Assembly (NCBI GenBank): GCA_963797765.1 | Contig: CAWCQU010000004.1 | Location: 620,001-684,000, forward strand | Source of the DNA: JBGPTK01 sp963797765 | GTDB taxonomy: Bacteria; Acidobacteriota; Terriglobia; Acidiferrales; UBA7541 | DNA length: 64,000 nucleotides | Reading direction: 5' to 3' | In this document: piece by piece, positions 55,878 through 64,000 of the stretch | Numbering within the stretch: the first letter of the stretch is position 1 | How the letters are laid out: each line of letters begins with the position of its first letter | Made by a program: the position numbers and the translations under genes | Notes under the pieces: model-generated | Told to the model about the DNA's origin: nothing | Databases searched by the model: none | The model's input: the letters and a program-made list of their open reading frames with translations, nothing else

Positions 55878-55998
55878 ACCCGTGTAGTTTAGGTTGGGTA
55901 CGGCGCCGCCGAGACCTCTATTTTTGAGCATAGATTCCAGCAAACCTAACCCACGTCTTATCCAGTACTGAGTCAGACTAGGAGAAAAAGTTCATCGC

Positions 55999-57963
55999 AT
56001 GTGTGGAATTGCAGGTTTTTCCGGGCGCCCGGCAATTGAAGTTTCGGATGCCGTGCTCGACTGTATCGCTCATCGAGGTCCTGATTGGCGCGGGCGCTAC
56101 AATTCAACTTGTGGATCGGTATCGTTGTTTCACACGCGGCTCGCAATTCTGGACCCGACGCCGGATGGCGCGCAGCCAATGGTGGCGGCTGATGGTCAGG
56201 TGGCAATCGCTTACAACGGAGAAATCTACAACTTCCGCGAATTGCGTGCCGGGCTGCAGACACGCGGCTATGCTTTTAGTTCGCGCAGCGACACCGAGGT
56301 ACTCCTAGCCCTTTATCTGGAACATGGCACTCCGTTCCTGGAGAAGTTGAACGGCGTCTACGCTTTTGCGCTTTGGGATGCACGTTCGAAATCACTGTGC
56401 GTGGCTCGCGATGGACTGGGGGTCAAGCCACTTTACTTCAGTGAATCCGGTGGCGCTTTTGCGTTTGCCAGCGAGATCAAAGCGTTGCTGTGTTTCCCGT
56501 GGGTGCCACGCACACTGGATCCGCAAGCTCTGGCGCATTATGCACGATATCTGTGGTGCCCGGCGCCGCGCACTCCGCTGGCAGAAGTGCACAAGCTGGA
56601 GCCTGGCACGGCGCTGATCGTGCGCGAAGGCCGCATTGTCAAGCGTTGGCGGCACTATGAGCTTCCGGCACCGGGCCCCGATCTGTCACGGTCCGTTGCG
56701 AACTGGACCGCCGATCTCCAGCGGGTTTTGGCCACGGCGGTCGAGCGACAGATGGTTTCCGATGTTCCTCTCGGAGCATTTCTATCCGGTGGATTAGATT
56801 CCAGCGCCATTGTCGCTTATGCCCGCCAACACACGACGGAAAGACTTCAGTGTTTCACAATCGATTTTGACGAGCGGCTGGCGAAGGAGGAAGGCTTCGT
56901 CCGTGATCTTCCGTACGCCGAGCGCGTTGCCAAGCACTTGGATGTGGACTTGCATGTCGTGCGCGTGGAATCGGGGATGGCTGGAGAACTGGCGCGCATG
57001 GTCTGGCAGCTCGATGAACCGCAGGCCGATTTCTCCGCCCTTGCTGTGCTGTTCATAAGTCGACTGGCGCGGCAGCACGGCATTAAAGTCTTGCTGTCCG
57101 GCGCAGGTGGGGACGATTTGTTTTCCGGCTACCGGAGGCATCGGGCCCTCGGTCTGAATGCGGTTTGGGATCGCATGCCGAGAACCTTGCGCGGTTTTCT
57201 TGCTGGTGTAGGGCGGCGACTGCCGGGACGGCCGCCGTCTCTGCGACGGCTAGCAAAATTGCTAACGGCGGCGAAAAATGAGGGCGATGCCCGACTGGCG
57301 TCGTACTTTGATTGGGCATCGGCAGATACCGTGCGCAATCTGTTCGTGCCGGAACTTGCCCGAACCTTGAAAGAGGAGCCCCTGCTCGAAGCGCTGGAGA
57401 GCATGCCTGCGACTGCCACGCCTTTACAGCGCATGCTGTTGCTTGAGCAGCGCTACTTTTTGTGCGATCACAATCTAAATTACACCGATAAGATGAGCAT
57501 GGCGGCGGGGGTGGAAGCACGTGTGCCTTTTCTTGATCCCGACCTGATGGCGTTGGCTTCCAGGATTCCCGACCGCTTTCGACAGCATGGAGCCCAGAGT
57601 AAGTGGATCTTGAAAAAGGCGATGGAAGGAATCCTTCCAAACGATGTGATTTATCGCCCAAAGACTGGCTTCGGCGTCCCCTTGCGTGCTTGGTTGCGCG
57701 GGCCGCTAAAGACGATGCAGTACGATTTGTTATCCACTGACAGACTCCGCAAACGAGGACTCTTCGATCCTTCTGCTGTGTCGCGGTTGCTGTCAGAAAA
57801 TGAGATGGGCCGAACGGACCACGCGTACACAATTCTTAGCATGATGTGTATTGAATTGTGGTGCCAAGGCTTCATCGATAGCGATGCGGGCCGGCTGGGG
57901 GTACAACGCAATGATGCAGGCGTCCACGCCGGCGAAATGTGTGGTGTGCAGTTTCACCGGTAA
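55999..57963 (+). CDS. asnB: Asparagine synthase (glutamine-hydrolysing) family protein
   Basis: 654 residues. The glutaminase domain starts MCGIAGFSGR with the catalytic Cys-2, then HRGPDWRG and YNGEIYNFRELR. The synthetase domain has the ATP-binding loop AFLSGGLDSSAIVAY and LLSGAGGDDLFSGYRRH with KMSMAAGVEARVPFLDPDLM. In polysaccharide loci AsnB-like proteins often amidate uronic acids rather than make asparagine; that role would fit the UDP-HexNAc dehydrogenase product. Which one applies cannot be told from sequence. Confidence 0.9.
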   Translation: MCGIAGFSGRPAIEVSDAVLDCIAHRGPDWRGRYNSTCGSVSLFHTRLAILDPTPDGAQPMVAADGQVAIAYNGEIYNFRELRAGLQTRGYAFSSRSDTEVLLALYLEHGTPFLEKLNGVYAFALWDARSKSLCVARDGLGVKPLYFSESGGAFAFASEIKALLCFPWVPRTLDPQALAHYARYLWCPAPRTPLAEVHKLEPGTALIVREGRIVKRWRHYELPAPGPDLSRSVANWTADLQRVLATAVERQMVSDVPLGAFLSGGLDSSAIVAYARQHTTERLQCFTIDFDERLAKEEGFVRDLPYAERVAKHLDVDLHVVRVESGMAGELARMVWQLDEPQADFSALAVLFISRLARQHGIKVLLSGAGGDDLFSGYRRHRALGLNAVWDRMPRTLRGFLAGVGRRLPGRPPSLRRLAKLLTAAKNEGDARLASYFDWASADTVRNLFVPELARTLKEEPLLEALESMPATATPLQRMLLLEQRYFLCDHNLNYTDKMSMAAGVEARVPFLDPDLMALASRIPDRFRQHGAQSKWILKKAMEGILPNDVIYRPKTGFGVPLRAWLRGPLKTMQYDLLSTDRLRKRGLFDPSAVSRLLSENEMGRTDHAYTILSMMCIELWCQGFIDSDAGRLGVQRNDAGVHAGEMCGVQFHR

Positions 57964-58011
57964 CATGGTTCCGTTCGCGAAGTGCTCTGAGACTGATCGT
58001 TTTGAGGTTCG

Positions 58012-60153
58012 ATGCAACAAGTACTTCTGAAAATAGGTTCTGGCGAAACGCTACGGATTGACGCTCCGGTCCCCGCACTCCGGGAGGGCCATGTTCTGAT
58101 CCGAACGCAGCGGACGCTGATCTCCGCAGGCACCGAGCGGATGCTGATCGACTTCGGCCGGGCCTCAATGTTCGACCGGGCACGGCAGCAGCCCGACAAA
58201 GTGAAGCTGCTGTTCGACAAAATACGTACCGACGGCCTGATGGCCGCGATCGACGCCCTGCGCAGCAAGTTGGACCAACCGCTGGCACTGGGCTACTGCA
58301 ATGCGGGGACGGTGATCGAGGCGGGTGCGGGAGTAACCGAGTTTAGACCAGGCGATCGGGTGGTTTCCAATGGGAGCCATGCGGGGATTGTCAGCGTAGC
58401 AAAGAACTTGTGCGCGTTGATCCCCCAAAATGTAGAGGCTGAGTCAGCGGCCTTCACCTCGCTCGGCGCGATCGGGCTCCAGGGCCTGCGTTTGGCCCAG
58501 CCCACTCTTGGTGAAACTGTGGTGGTAGTCGGCCTGGGACTGATCGGGCTGATCACTGTACAAATGCTGCGCGCCCACGGTTGCCGCGTGATGGGCATTG
58601 ATTACGATTCAGAACGGCTGGAGATGGCGCGCAAGTTCGGGGCCTATGCCGTGGATGCCACGGCAACTGACGATCTGGTGATGCACGCCGTGGATTTTTC
58701 CCGCGGCCGTGGTGTGGACGCCGTAATTGTCGCGGCATCGACGGAAAGTTCGGAGCCGGTATCGCAGGCCGCCAAGATGTGCCGGAGGCGCGGCAGGATT
58801 GTGCTGGTTGGGGTAACCGGTCTCAAACTCTCGCGACAAGATTTTTACGAGAAGGAAATTAGCTTCCAGGTTTCTTGCTCCTATGGCCCCGGCCGTTACG
58901 ATCCAGGATACGAGCAAAAAGGCCAGGACTACCCCATTGGTTTCGTGCGCTGGACCGAGCAGCGCAACTTCGAGGCAGTTCTGGACCTGATGGCATCGAA
59001 GGCCCTGAACGTGACGCCGCTGATTACCCATCGCTTTCCCATCGAACGCGCGGACGAAGCGTATTCCGTTTTGACCAGCGGCGAGCCATCTCTCGGCATT
59101 GTGTTGGAGTATCCGGATGCGGCGGCAACCCAGGAAACGGATTCCCGTACAGTTGTGCTCGACGGCACAAGGTCTTTCGGCAAAGCCAAGCCAGTAGTCG
59201 GATTCATCGGCGCCGGCAACTATGGCGGACGGATACTTATTCCCGCGCTGGCGAAGGCAGGGCCACAACTACATACGCTTGTGTCTACGAATGGTTTGAA
59301 TGCCGTGCACTACGGAAAGAAGTTCGGCTTCGGCAAAGCTTCCACCAGCACTGACGAGCTGTTCGCGCAGAAGGAAGTGAACACAGTGTTCATCGCCACG
59401 AGGCACGACAGCCATGCGCGGCTCGCGTCAGAGGCTCTGCGGAGTGGACGCCATGTGTTTGTGGAAAAACCTCTGGCATTAAACCGGGAACAGCTCGTTG
59501 AAATTGAATCGGCATACGCCGAGTCCGCGACGCAGGGGGCGCCAATCCTGCTGGTCGGATTCAACCGCCGATTCTCGCCGCATGTGCAGTTGATGCGGGG
59601 GTTTCTGCGGAAGACGGAAGGCCCCAAGTCGCTGACCCTCTTAATGAATGCGGGTGCGATCCCCCCGGAGCATTGGACCCAGGATGCACAGGTTGGCGGC
59701 GGACGCATTCTTGGAGAGGCATGCCATTTCATTGATCTGGCGCGTTTCCTGGTAGGTGCGCGAATTGTTGGGACAAGCGCCGGCGCAATGCTCGGCAGCA
59801 AGGGGGCTGCGGCCACACTAGATACCGCGCAAATATCACTCGAGTTTGAGGACGGCTCGATTGCTTCGATTCAGTATTATGCGAACGGGCACCGTTCTTT
59901 TCCTAAGGAACGTGTGGAAGTGTTTGCCTCCGGCCGGATTCTTCAGCTGGATAATTTCCGCGTGTTGCGCAGCTTTGGTTGGCCGCGGTTTCGAGGCTTT
60001 CGAACCTGGCGGCAGGACAAGGGGCATGCTGCCTGTCTGCAGTCGTTTTTGAAGGCGGTTGAATCGGGGGGGCCATCGCCGATTCCGGCGGAAGAAATTT
60101 TTGAAGTCTCTCGAGTTGCAATTGAGGTCGCGGAAGGAATCAGTGGTCGTTAA
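58012..60153 (+). CDS. Zinc-type alcohol dehydrogenase fused to Gfo/Idh/MocA oxidoreductase
   Basis: 713 residues with two domains. The N-terminal part (1-365) is an MDR alcohol dehydrogenase: LISAGTERMLIDFG, GYCNAGTVIEAGAGVTEFRP, and the cofactor loop VVVVGLGLIGLITVQML. The C-terminal part (about 385-710) is a Gfo/Idh/MocA oxidoreductase: VVGFIGAGNYGGRILIPAL, FIATRHDSHARLASEALRSG and HVFVEKPLAL. This bi-domain enzyme is recurrent in polysaccharide clusters next to heparinase-like and GT4 genes. It probably forms or oxidises an unusual sugar; the substrate is unknown. Confidence 0.87.
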   Translation: MQQVLLKIGSGETLRIDAPVPALREGHVLIRTQRTLISAGTERMLIDFGRASMFDRARQQPDKVKLLFDKIRTDGLMAAIDALRSKLDQPLALGYCNAGTVIEAGAGVTEFRPGDRVVSNGSHAGIVSVAKNLCALIPQNVEAESAAFTSLGAIGLQGLRLAQPTLGETVVVVGLGLIGLITVQMLRAHGCRVMGIDYDSERLEMARKFGAYAVDATATDDLVMHAVDFSRGRGVDAVIVAASTESSEPVSQAAKMCRRRGRIVLVGVTGLKLSRQDFYEKEISFQVSCSYGPGRYDPGYEQKGQDYPIGFVRWTEQRNFEAVLDLMASKALNVTPLITHRFPIERADEAYSVLTSGEPSLGIVLEYPDAAATQETDSRTVVLDGTRSFGKAKPVVGFIGAGNYGGRILIPALAKAGPQLHTLVSTNGLNAVHYGKKFGFGKASTSTDELFAQKEVNTVFIATRHDSHARLASEALRSGRHVFVEKPLALNREQLVEIESAYAESATQGAPILLVGFNRRFSPHVQLMRGFLRKTEGPKSLTLLMNAGAIPPEHWTQDAQVGGGRILGEACHFIDLARFLVGARIVGTSAGAMLGSKGAAATLDTAQISLEFEDGSIASIQYYANGHRSFPKERVEVFASGRILQLDNFRVLRSFGWPRFRGFRTWRQDKGHAACLQSFLKAVESGGPSPIPAEEIFEVSRVAIEVAEGISGR

Positions 60154-60235
60154 AGACTCGCGAGGGAATGTTACTCCCACGGGACCTGCCCTCGAGCAGC
60201 TCAGCGGGGGATGGGGGTCGAGAAGCGTTTCAAAT

Positions 60236-62209
60236 ATGAGTGGCCGCCAGCGCAAGCTGAGCGATGAAAAAATTGTTCCCAGCAAACCTAAGACGCAGAG
60301 ACAGGCTGAGATCCACCCGCTGCAGTGGCCGATGATGTATCTCTCGACGGCGCTGCGGCTCGGAGTCGCCAATGTGGCGCGTGCAGTGATCTACCGCAAC
60401 TGCAAGCGAGCCGGGATTTACCGGTGGCTACTTCCGCAGGGCAAAGCGGTTCCGCTCGGGCTTCGAATTGATTCGTTACGCGACGCCGTTCAGCCGCCTG
60501 TACCATGGGCCGACCGCTCGATTTTAGCGGAGGCTGACAAGTTGCTTGCCGGGAAGGCGAACTACTTTTGCGCGCATGTCCAGGACATTGGAAATCCGCC
60601 GAATTGGTTTCTGAACCCTTTTCAAGACAAGCAACACTCGCAGCCCGAACGGCACTGGAGCGATATTGCGGACTTTAGCGCCGACGCGGGAGACATCAAA
60701 ATCATTTGGGAACTCTCCCGGTTCACTTGGGCACTGGTTTTTGCACGAGCCTGGCGGATCAGCGGCGACGCACGTTATCTCTCCGCCATGCAATTCTGGA
60801 TGCAGCGCTGGTGGTGGTGCAATCCCGCGAACACAGGCCCAAACTGGATGTCGGGACAGGAAACCGCCATCCGGCTGATAAACGCGCTGCTGGCCTTACG
60901 CGTCGCGGAGTTGGAAGAAAACATTGGACCTGATCTGGCGCCGTTCGTTGAGGCGCATTGCCGGCGCGTTGATGCAACCACGTTTTACGCCGTCGCACAG
61001 GACAACAATCACGCGACCAGTGAAGCAGCGGGGCTATTCGTCGGTGGCACTTGGCTGACGAAGCACGGTGAGGGCGCTGCGAGAGACCAAGGCCAACTGT
61101 GGGCCACGAAAGGTCGCAAGCTGCTCGAGGAACGAGTGTGCCGAATGGTTTTGCTCGATGGCAGCTTCTCGCAGCATTCGCTCACGTACCACAGATTGAT
61201 GCTCGACACTCTCAGCATTGCGGAAGTATGGCGGCGATCTACGGGCGAGGCGCCATTTGCGAAGGGTTTTTATACGCGGGCCGCTGCCGCAACCCGATGG
61301 CTAGGCGCGATGATTGATCCCACGAGTGGCAACGGCCCAAATCTAGGGCCGAACGACGGGTCGCATCCATACCGTTTGGACGCCACCGCTTATCGGGACT
61401 TCCGGCCCTGTCTGCAGCTTGCCTCGCTACTTTTCATTGGTGGAGCAGCATTAAAATCCGGCCCGTGGGACGAATTTGCCCGCTGGCTGAGTGTTCCACT
61501 GGGAGAACCCGCACAACCCTGGATGAACGATTTGTGCAGTTCCGTATTCGCGGATGGCGGCTACCTGATGATGCGTAACGTCACGGGTGCGCGAGTGTTG
61601 CTCCGCGCACCCACTGCGCGGTTCCGTCCGTCTCATGCGGATGCGCTTCACCTCGATTTGTGGTGGAAGGGAGAAAATCTTCTGCGGGACGGCGGCACAT
61701 ACGCCTATGCTGAGGGAGGTGCGATAGCCGAGGCCCTCACTAGCGTGGTTGGTCACAACTTGGTGCAGTTTGACGATCGCGATCAGATGCCCCGGCTCGG
61801 CCGGTTCCTCTACGGCGAGTGGGTGCGGGTGACCGGAGCGCCCGCAATCATCAAAACCAACGATGGGCAATCCTGGACGGGAAGTTATGCGGATTTTTGG
61901 GGAGCGCAGCACAAACGCACCGTCACACTGAGAGATGACGAGCTTTCCGTACTGGACCAGGTGCGCGGATTTAAGCGCAAGGCAGTACTGCGGTGGCGCC
62001 TGGCTCCTGGAAACTGGTCCGAAACCAAATCGGGATGCGCTTCAGACCTGGGGCAGATCCGCGTAGAGAGCAGCGTGCCGATACGCCGCATGAATCTTGC
62101 AAGCGGCTGGGAATCGCGCCATTACCTCGAAAAATCCGCGGTGCCAGTCCTAGAAGTGGAAATAGACCAATCACCGGCTGTTCTCACATCGACGGTCACT
62201 CTATACTAG
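60236..62209 (+). CDS. Heparinase II/III-like polysaccharide lyase
   Basis: 657 residues from the ATG at 60236 (an upstream GTG overlapping the previous gene is possible but would add unlike sequence). The N-terminal alpha/alpha toroid has NWMSGQETAIRLINALLALR and DNNHATSEAAGLFVGG; the C-terminal beta-sandwich has FRPSHADALHLDLWWKGENL and GTYAYAEGG, the Hepar_II_III signature. Lyases of this class cut uronate-containing polysaccharides; inside an assembly operon they may trim or release the product. No signal peptide is seen, which is odd for a lyase and may mean another role. Confidence 0.82.
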   Translation: MSGRQRKLSDEKIVPSKPKTQRQAEIHPLQWPMMYLSTALRLGVANVARAVIYRNCKRAGIYRWLLPQGKAVPLGLRIDSLRDAVQPPVPWADRSILAEADKLLAGKANYFCAHVQDIGNPPNWFLNPFQDKQHSQPERHWSDIADFSADAGDIKIIWELSRFTWALVFARAWRISGDARYLSAMQFWMQRWWWCNPANTGPNWMSGQETAIRLINALLALRVAELEENIGPDLAPFVEAHCRRVDATTFYAVAQDNNHATSEAAGLFVGGTWLTKHGEGAARDQGQLWATKGRKLLEERVCRMVLLDGSFSQHSLTYHRLMLDTLSIAEVWRRSTGEAPFAKGFYTRAAAATRWLGAMIDPTSGNGPNLGPNDGSHPYRLDATAYRDFRPCLQLASLLFIGGAALKSGPWDEFARWLSVPLGEPAQPWMNDLCSSVFADGGYLMMRNVTGARVLLRAPTARFRPSHADALHLDLWWKGENLLRDGGTYAYAEGGAIAEALTSVVGHNLVQFDDRDQMPRLGRFLYGEWVRVTGAPAIIKTNDGQSWTGSYADFWGAQHKRTVTLRDDELSVLDQVRGFKRKAVLRWRLAPGNWSETKSGCASDLGQIRVESSVPIRRMNLASGWESRHYLEKSAVPVLEVEIDQSPAVLTSTVTLY

Positions 62210-62211
62210 CC

Positions 62212-63441
62212 ATGCACGTTTTATACTTCCACCAACATTTTACAACTCCGGATGGATCGAGCGGTACCCGTTCTTACGAAACCGCGAAGCGGCTGCTGGC
62301 ATCCGGCCACGGCGTCACCATGGTGTGTGGCGCTGCTGCACTGTCCAAGTCCGGACTTTCCGGCCCGTTTGTGAATGGACGGCGCGAAGGCGGGGTAGAT
62401 TCAATCTATGTTATCGAACTGGAATTGCCGTACTCCAATTACGATAGCTTCCTTTTGCGTTTCTGGACCTTTCTGCGGTTCGCGTTTCGCAGCGTTATCC
62501 TCGCGCTTCGAATGGACTACGACGTGGTATTTGCCACCTCTACCCCTTTGACCGCTGCGTTGCCGGGAATCACTGCGCGCTGGTTACGCCGCAAACCTTT
62601 TGTATTTGAGGTGCGCGATCTTTGGCCAGAGCTGCCGCGGGCCATGGGCGTTTTCCGGAATCCCCTGGTGCTGTGGATGATGGACTGGCTGGAATACGTG
62701 GCCTACCACTCGGCAAATTTCTGCGTGGCACTTTCACCTGGAATCGCACACGGAATCACCCGACGGGGTGTTCCTGAAAACCGTGTCGTTACCGCCCCGA
62801 ATGGCTGCGATCTGGAATTGTTTGCCCCCGACGCTGCACAGCCGTTACCTGAAATCCCGGGTTTGGCGCCTGACGCGTTTGTGGCCACCTTTACCGGTGC
62901 TCACGGTCTTGCCAATGGATTAGGAGCCGTGCTAGACGCGGCAGCGGAGCTTCGCAGGCGCGGGCGCAGCGATATCCTTCTGGTGTTTATTGGTGACGGC
63001 AAGGAAAAACCCGCTCTGATCGAACGGGCACACCGCGAAAAATTGGACAATTGTCTGTTCGTGGACCCGATGCCCAAGAAGGCTTTGGCGCAGTTTCTGT
63101 GCCGGCGTGCGAACGTGGGATTGATGATCCTGGCCAATGTGCCGGCCTTTTACTACGGTACCTCCCCCAACAAGTTCTTTGATTATCTGGCGAGCGGCCT
63201 ACCCGTGCTGGTGAATTACCCTGGCTGGGTGGCGGAGATGGTAATTGCACAAGGAATAGGAGTGGTGGTTCCGCCGCAGGAACCGGCGGCCTTCGCGGAG
63301 GCGCTCATGAGCATGGCCGATGCTCGTGCCGCGACGGCACAGATGGGTCCGCGAGGGCGTAATTTTGCGCAGCGCGAGTTTTTGAGAACTACACTGGCAC
63401 AACGGTGTGTAACGGTGATGGAAACCGCCGCTGCTGGGTAA
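62212..63441 (+). CDS. Family 4 glycosyltransferase (WbuB-type)
   Basis: 409 residues. MHVLYFHQHFTTPDGSSGTR with RSYETAKRL is the N-terminal signature of WbuB-like GT4 enzymes; FEVRDLWPELPRAMG, TAPNGCDLELF, and PAFYYGTSPNKFFDYLASGL with the acidic/Gly-rich donor site follow. It adds an N-acetylated amino sugar in O-antigen pathways of other bacteria. Starts two bases after the heparinase-like stop, so it is in the same operon. Confidence 0.88.
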   Translation: MHVLYFHQHFTTPDGSSGTRSYETAKRLLASGHGVTMVCGAAALSKSGLSGPFVNGRREGGVDSIYVIELELPYSNYDSFLLRFWTFLRFAFRSVILALRMDYDVVFATSTPLTAALPGITARWLRRKPFVFEVRDLWPELPRAMGVFRNPLVLWMMDWLEYVAYHSANFCVALSPGIAHGITRRGVPENRVVTAPNGCDLELFAPDAAQPLPEIPGLAPDAFVATFTGAHGLANGLGAVLDAAAELRRRGRSDILLVFIGDGKEKPALIERAHREKLDNCLFVDPMPKKALAQFLCRRANVGLMILANVPAFYYGTSPNKFFDYLASGLPVLVNYPGWVAEMVIAQGIGVVVPPQEPAAFAEALMSMADARAATAQMGPRGRNFAQREFLRTTLAQRCVTVMETAAAG

Positions 63442-63479
63442 AACCCTGGAGAGAGAAGCATCGCACTTAGGAACGGCGA

Positions 63480-64000
63480 ATGGCAAACGAGCTTGATCCG
63501 CGGGAAGGAACTTTGGTTTCCGCTTGCCGATCGGCCGGAGCAGTTGCCTCCGTGGATTTCCGCAACACCCGGTCCTGTGACATGCAATCCGCTAAAGAAA
63601 TGAGCGCCTATCGCCGATGGGGCAAACGCGGCTTGGATTTGCTTGCGCTGCTCGTTGTCACGCCGTTCGTGCTGCCAGTGGCGATGGTTGTAGCGCTCGC
63701 GGTGAGGCTCCAAATGGGCCGCCCCGTGTTTTTCCGTCAAGTGCGTCCTGGATATAAGGCCATGCCCTTCACACTTCTAAAGTTTCGAACCATGAATTCG
63801 GCAGGTGATGCACAGGGCAGTCTTCTCTCTGACGAAAAGAGGCTCACGAAGTTAGGAGAGTTCTTGCGGCGCTTCAGCCTGGATGAAATCCCACAGCTTT
63901 GGAACGTACTCAAAGGAGAGATGAGTCTGGTCGGGCCGAGACCGCTCCTTTCGCAATATCTGGGCCGCTATACACCAGAGCAAGCGCGGCGGCACGAAGT
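63480..64000 (+). CDS. Undecaprenyl-phosphate sugar-1-phosphate transferase (partial)
   Basis: The gene runs off the window. The visible part has the single membrane helix LDLLALLVVTPFVLPVAMVV, then RPVFFRQVRPGYKAMPFTLL with the KFRTM motif, LTKLGEFLRRFSLDEIPQLW and LWNVLKGEMSLVGPRPL, all hallmarks of the bacterial sugar transferase (WcaJ/PglC) family that starts repeat-unit synthesis on the lipid carrier. The start could be ATG 63480 (AGGAA six bases upstream), 63582 or 63600; the domain proper begins near the last. As an initiating enzyme it completes the pathway. Confidence 0.85.
   Translation, partial: MANELDPREGTLVSACRSAGAVASVDFRNTRSCDMQSAKEMSAYRRWGKRGLDLLALLVVTPFVLPVAMVVALAVRLQMGRPVFFRQVRPGYKAMPFTLLKFRTMNSAGDAQGSLLSDEKRLTKLGEFLRRFSLDEIPQLWNVLKGEMSLVGPRPLLSQYLGRYTPEQARRHE

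Noticed and set aside
1..64000. CRISPR arrays, IS elements and rRNA operons
   Set aside because: No regularly spaced direct repeats, transposase motifs or rRNA sequences were seen; the repeats present are palindromic and irregularly placed.

Overview
The window reads as a chromosomal segment of an acidobacterium. I infer Acidobacteriota, probably a Terriglobales/Koribacter-like lineage, from two MacB/FtsX-type 'acidobacterial duplicated orphan permeases' (one beside a PadR regulator), PilZ and MBL-PilZ proteins, an SLBB/Wzi/Wzx/Wzy exopolysaccharide locus and family-specific dispersed palindromic repeats. No rRNA, tRNA, CRISPR array, transposase or phage gene was found.

Layout. 0-14.5 kb: end of thiL, a class A penicillin-binding protein, a first ADOP permease, ridA, a sulfur-amino-acid module (cystathionine beta-synthase, then a homocysteine methyltransferase/MTHFR fusion), a GNAT, a periplasmic rhodanese, and a second ADOP permease with its PadR regulator. 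14.7-24.2 kb: CpsB-type phosphatase, UDP-HexNAc dehydrogenase, PilZ protein, DUF3108 protein, epimerase, HAD phosphatase, DUF1015, a STAS protein, a 58-residue zinc ribbon and a Q-rich exported protein. 24.3-25.4 kb is a gene-free field of repeats. 25.7-30.2 kb is a lower-GC island holding one tightly coupled five-gene operon: small MerR/excisionase-type HTH protein, DNA methyltransferase, cytosolic protein with two GHKL ATPase modules (paraMORC-like plus HisKA/HATPase), stand-alone receiver, and PIN nuclease. 30.7-36.5 kb: housekeeping and accessory genes (membrane protein, NmrA-type SDR, CDF metal exporter, MBL-PilZ fusion, ICL/PEPM protein, CMD protein). 36.7-40.1 kb: rmlABCD for dTDP-L-rhamnose. 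40.8-64 kb: two receiver-type regulators and a long exopolysaccharide operon (SLBB export protein, PAP2-Wzi fusion, chain-length protein, NusG paralogue, flippase, EpsG-type polymerase, methyltransferase, glycosyltransferases, AsnB, dehydrogenase fusion, heparinase-like lyase, initiating sugar transferase).

How the genes work together. rmlABCD, the UDP-HexNAc dehydrogenase and the epimerase would supply sugars to the Wzx/Wzy-type pathway; SLBB protein, chain-length protein and Wzi-like protein would form the export route, with the NusG paralogue keeping the long operon transcribed. The island operon is the most unusual system: it combines DNA modification, an ATP-dependent sensor, phosphotransfer and a nuclease effector with no restriction enzyme and no recognisable antitoxin. 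I infer a defence or stress-response role; function is not shown by the sequence.

Quality caveat. At least 30 single-base frame breaks interrupt otherwise well-conserved genes on both strands (cbs, metH/MTHFR, the second ADOP, the island genes, rmlB, export and flippase genes). Motifs on either side stay intact, so I treat most as sequence errors and annotate whole genes across them, naming each break.
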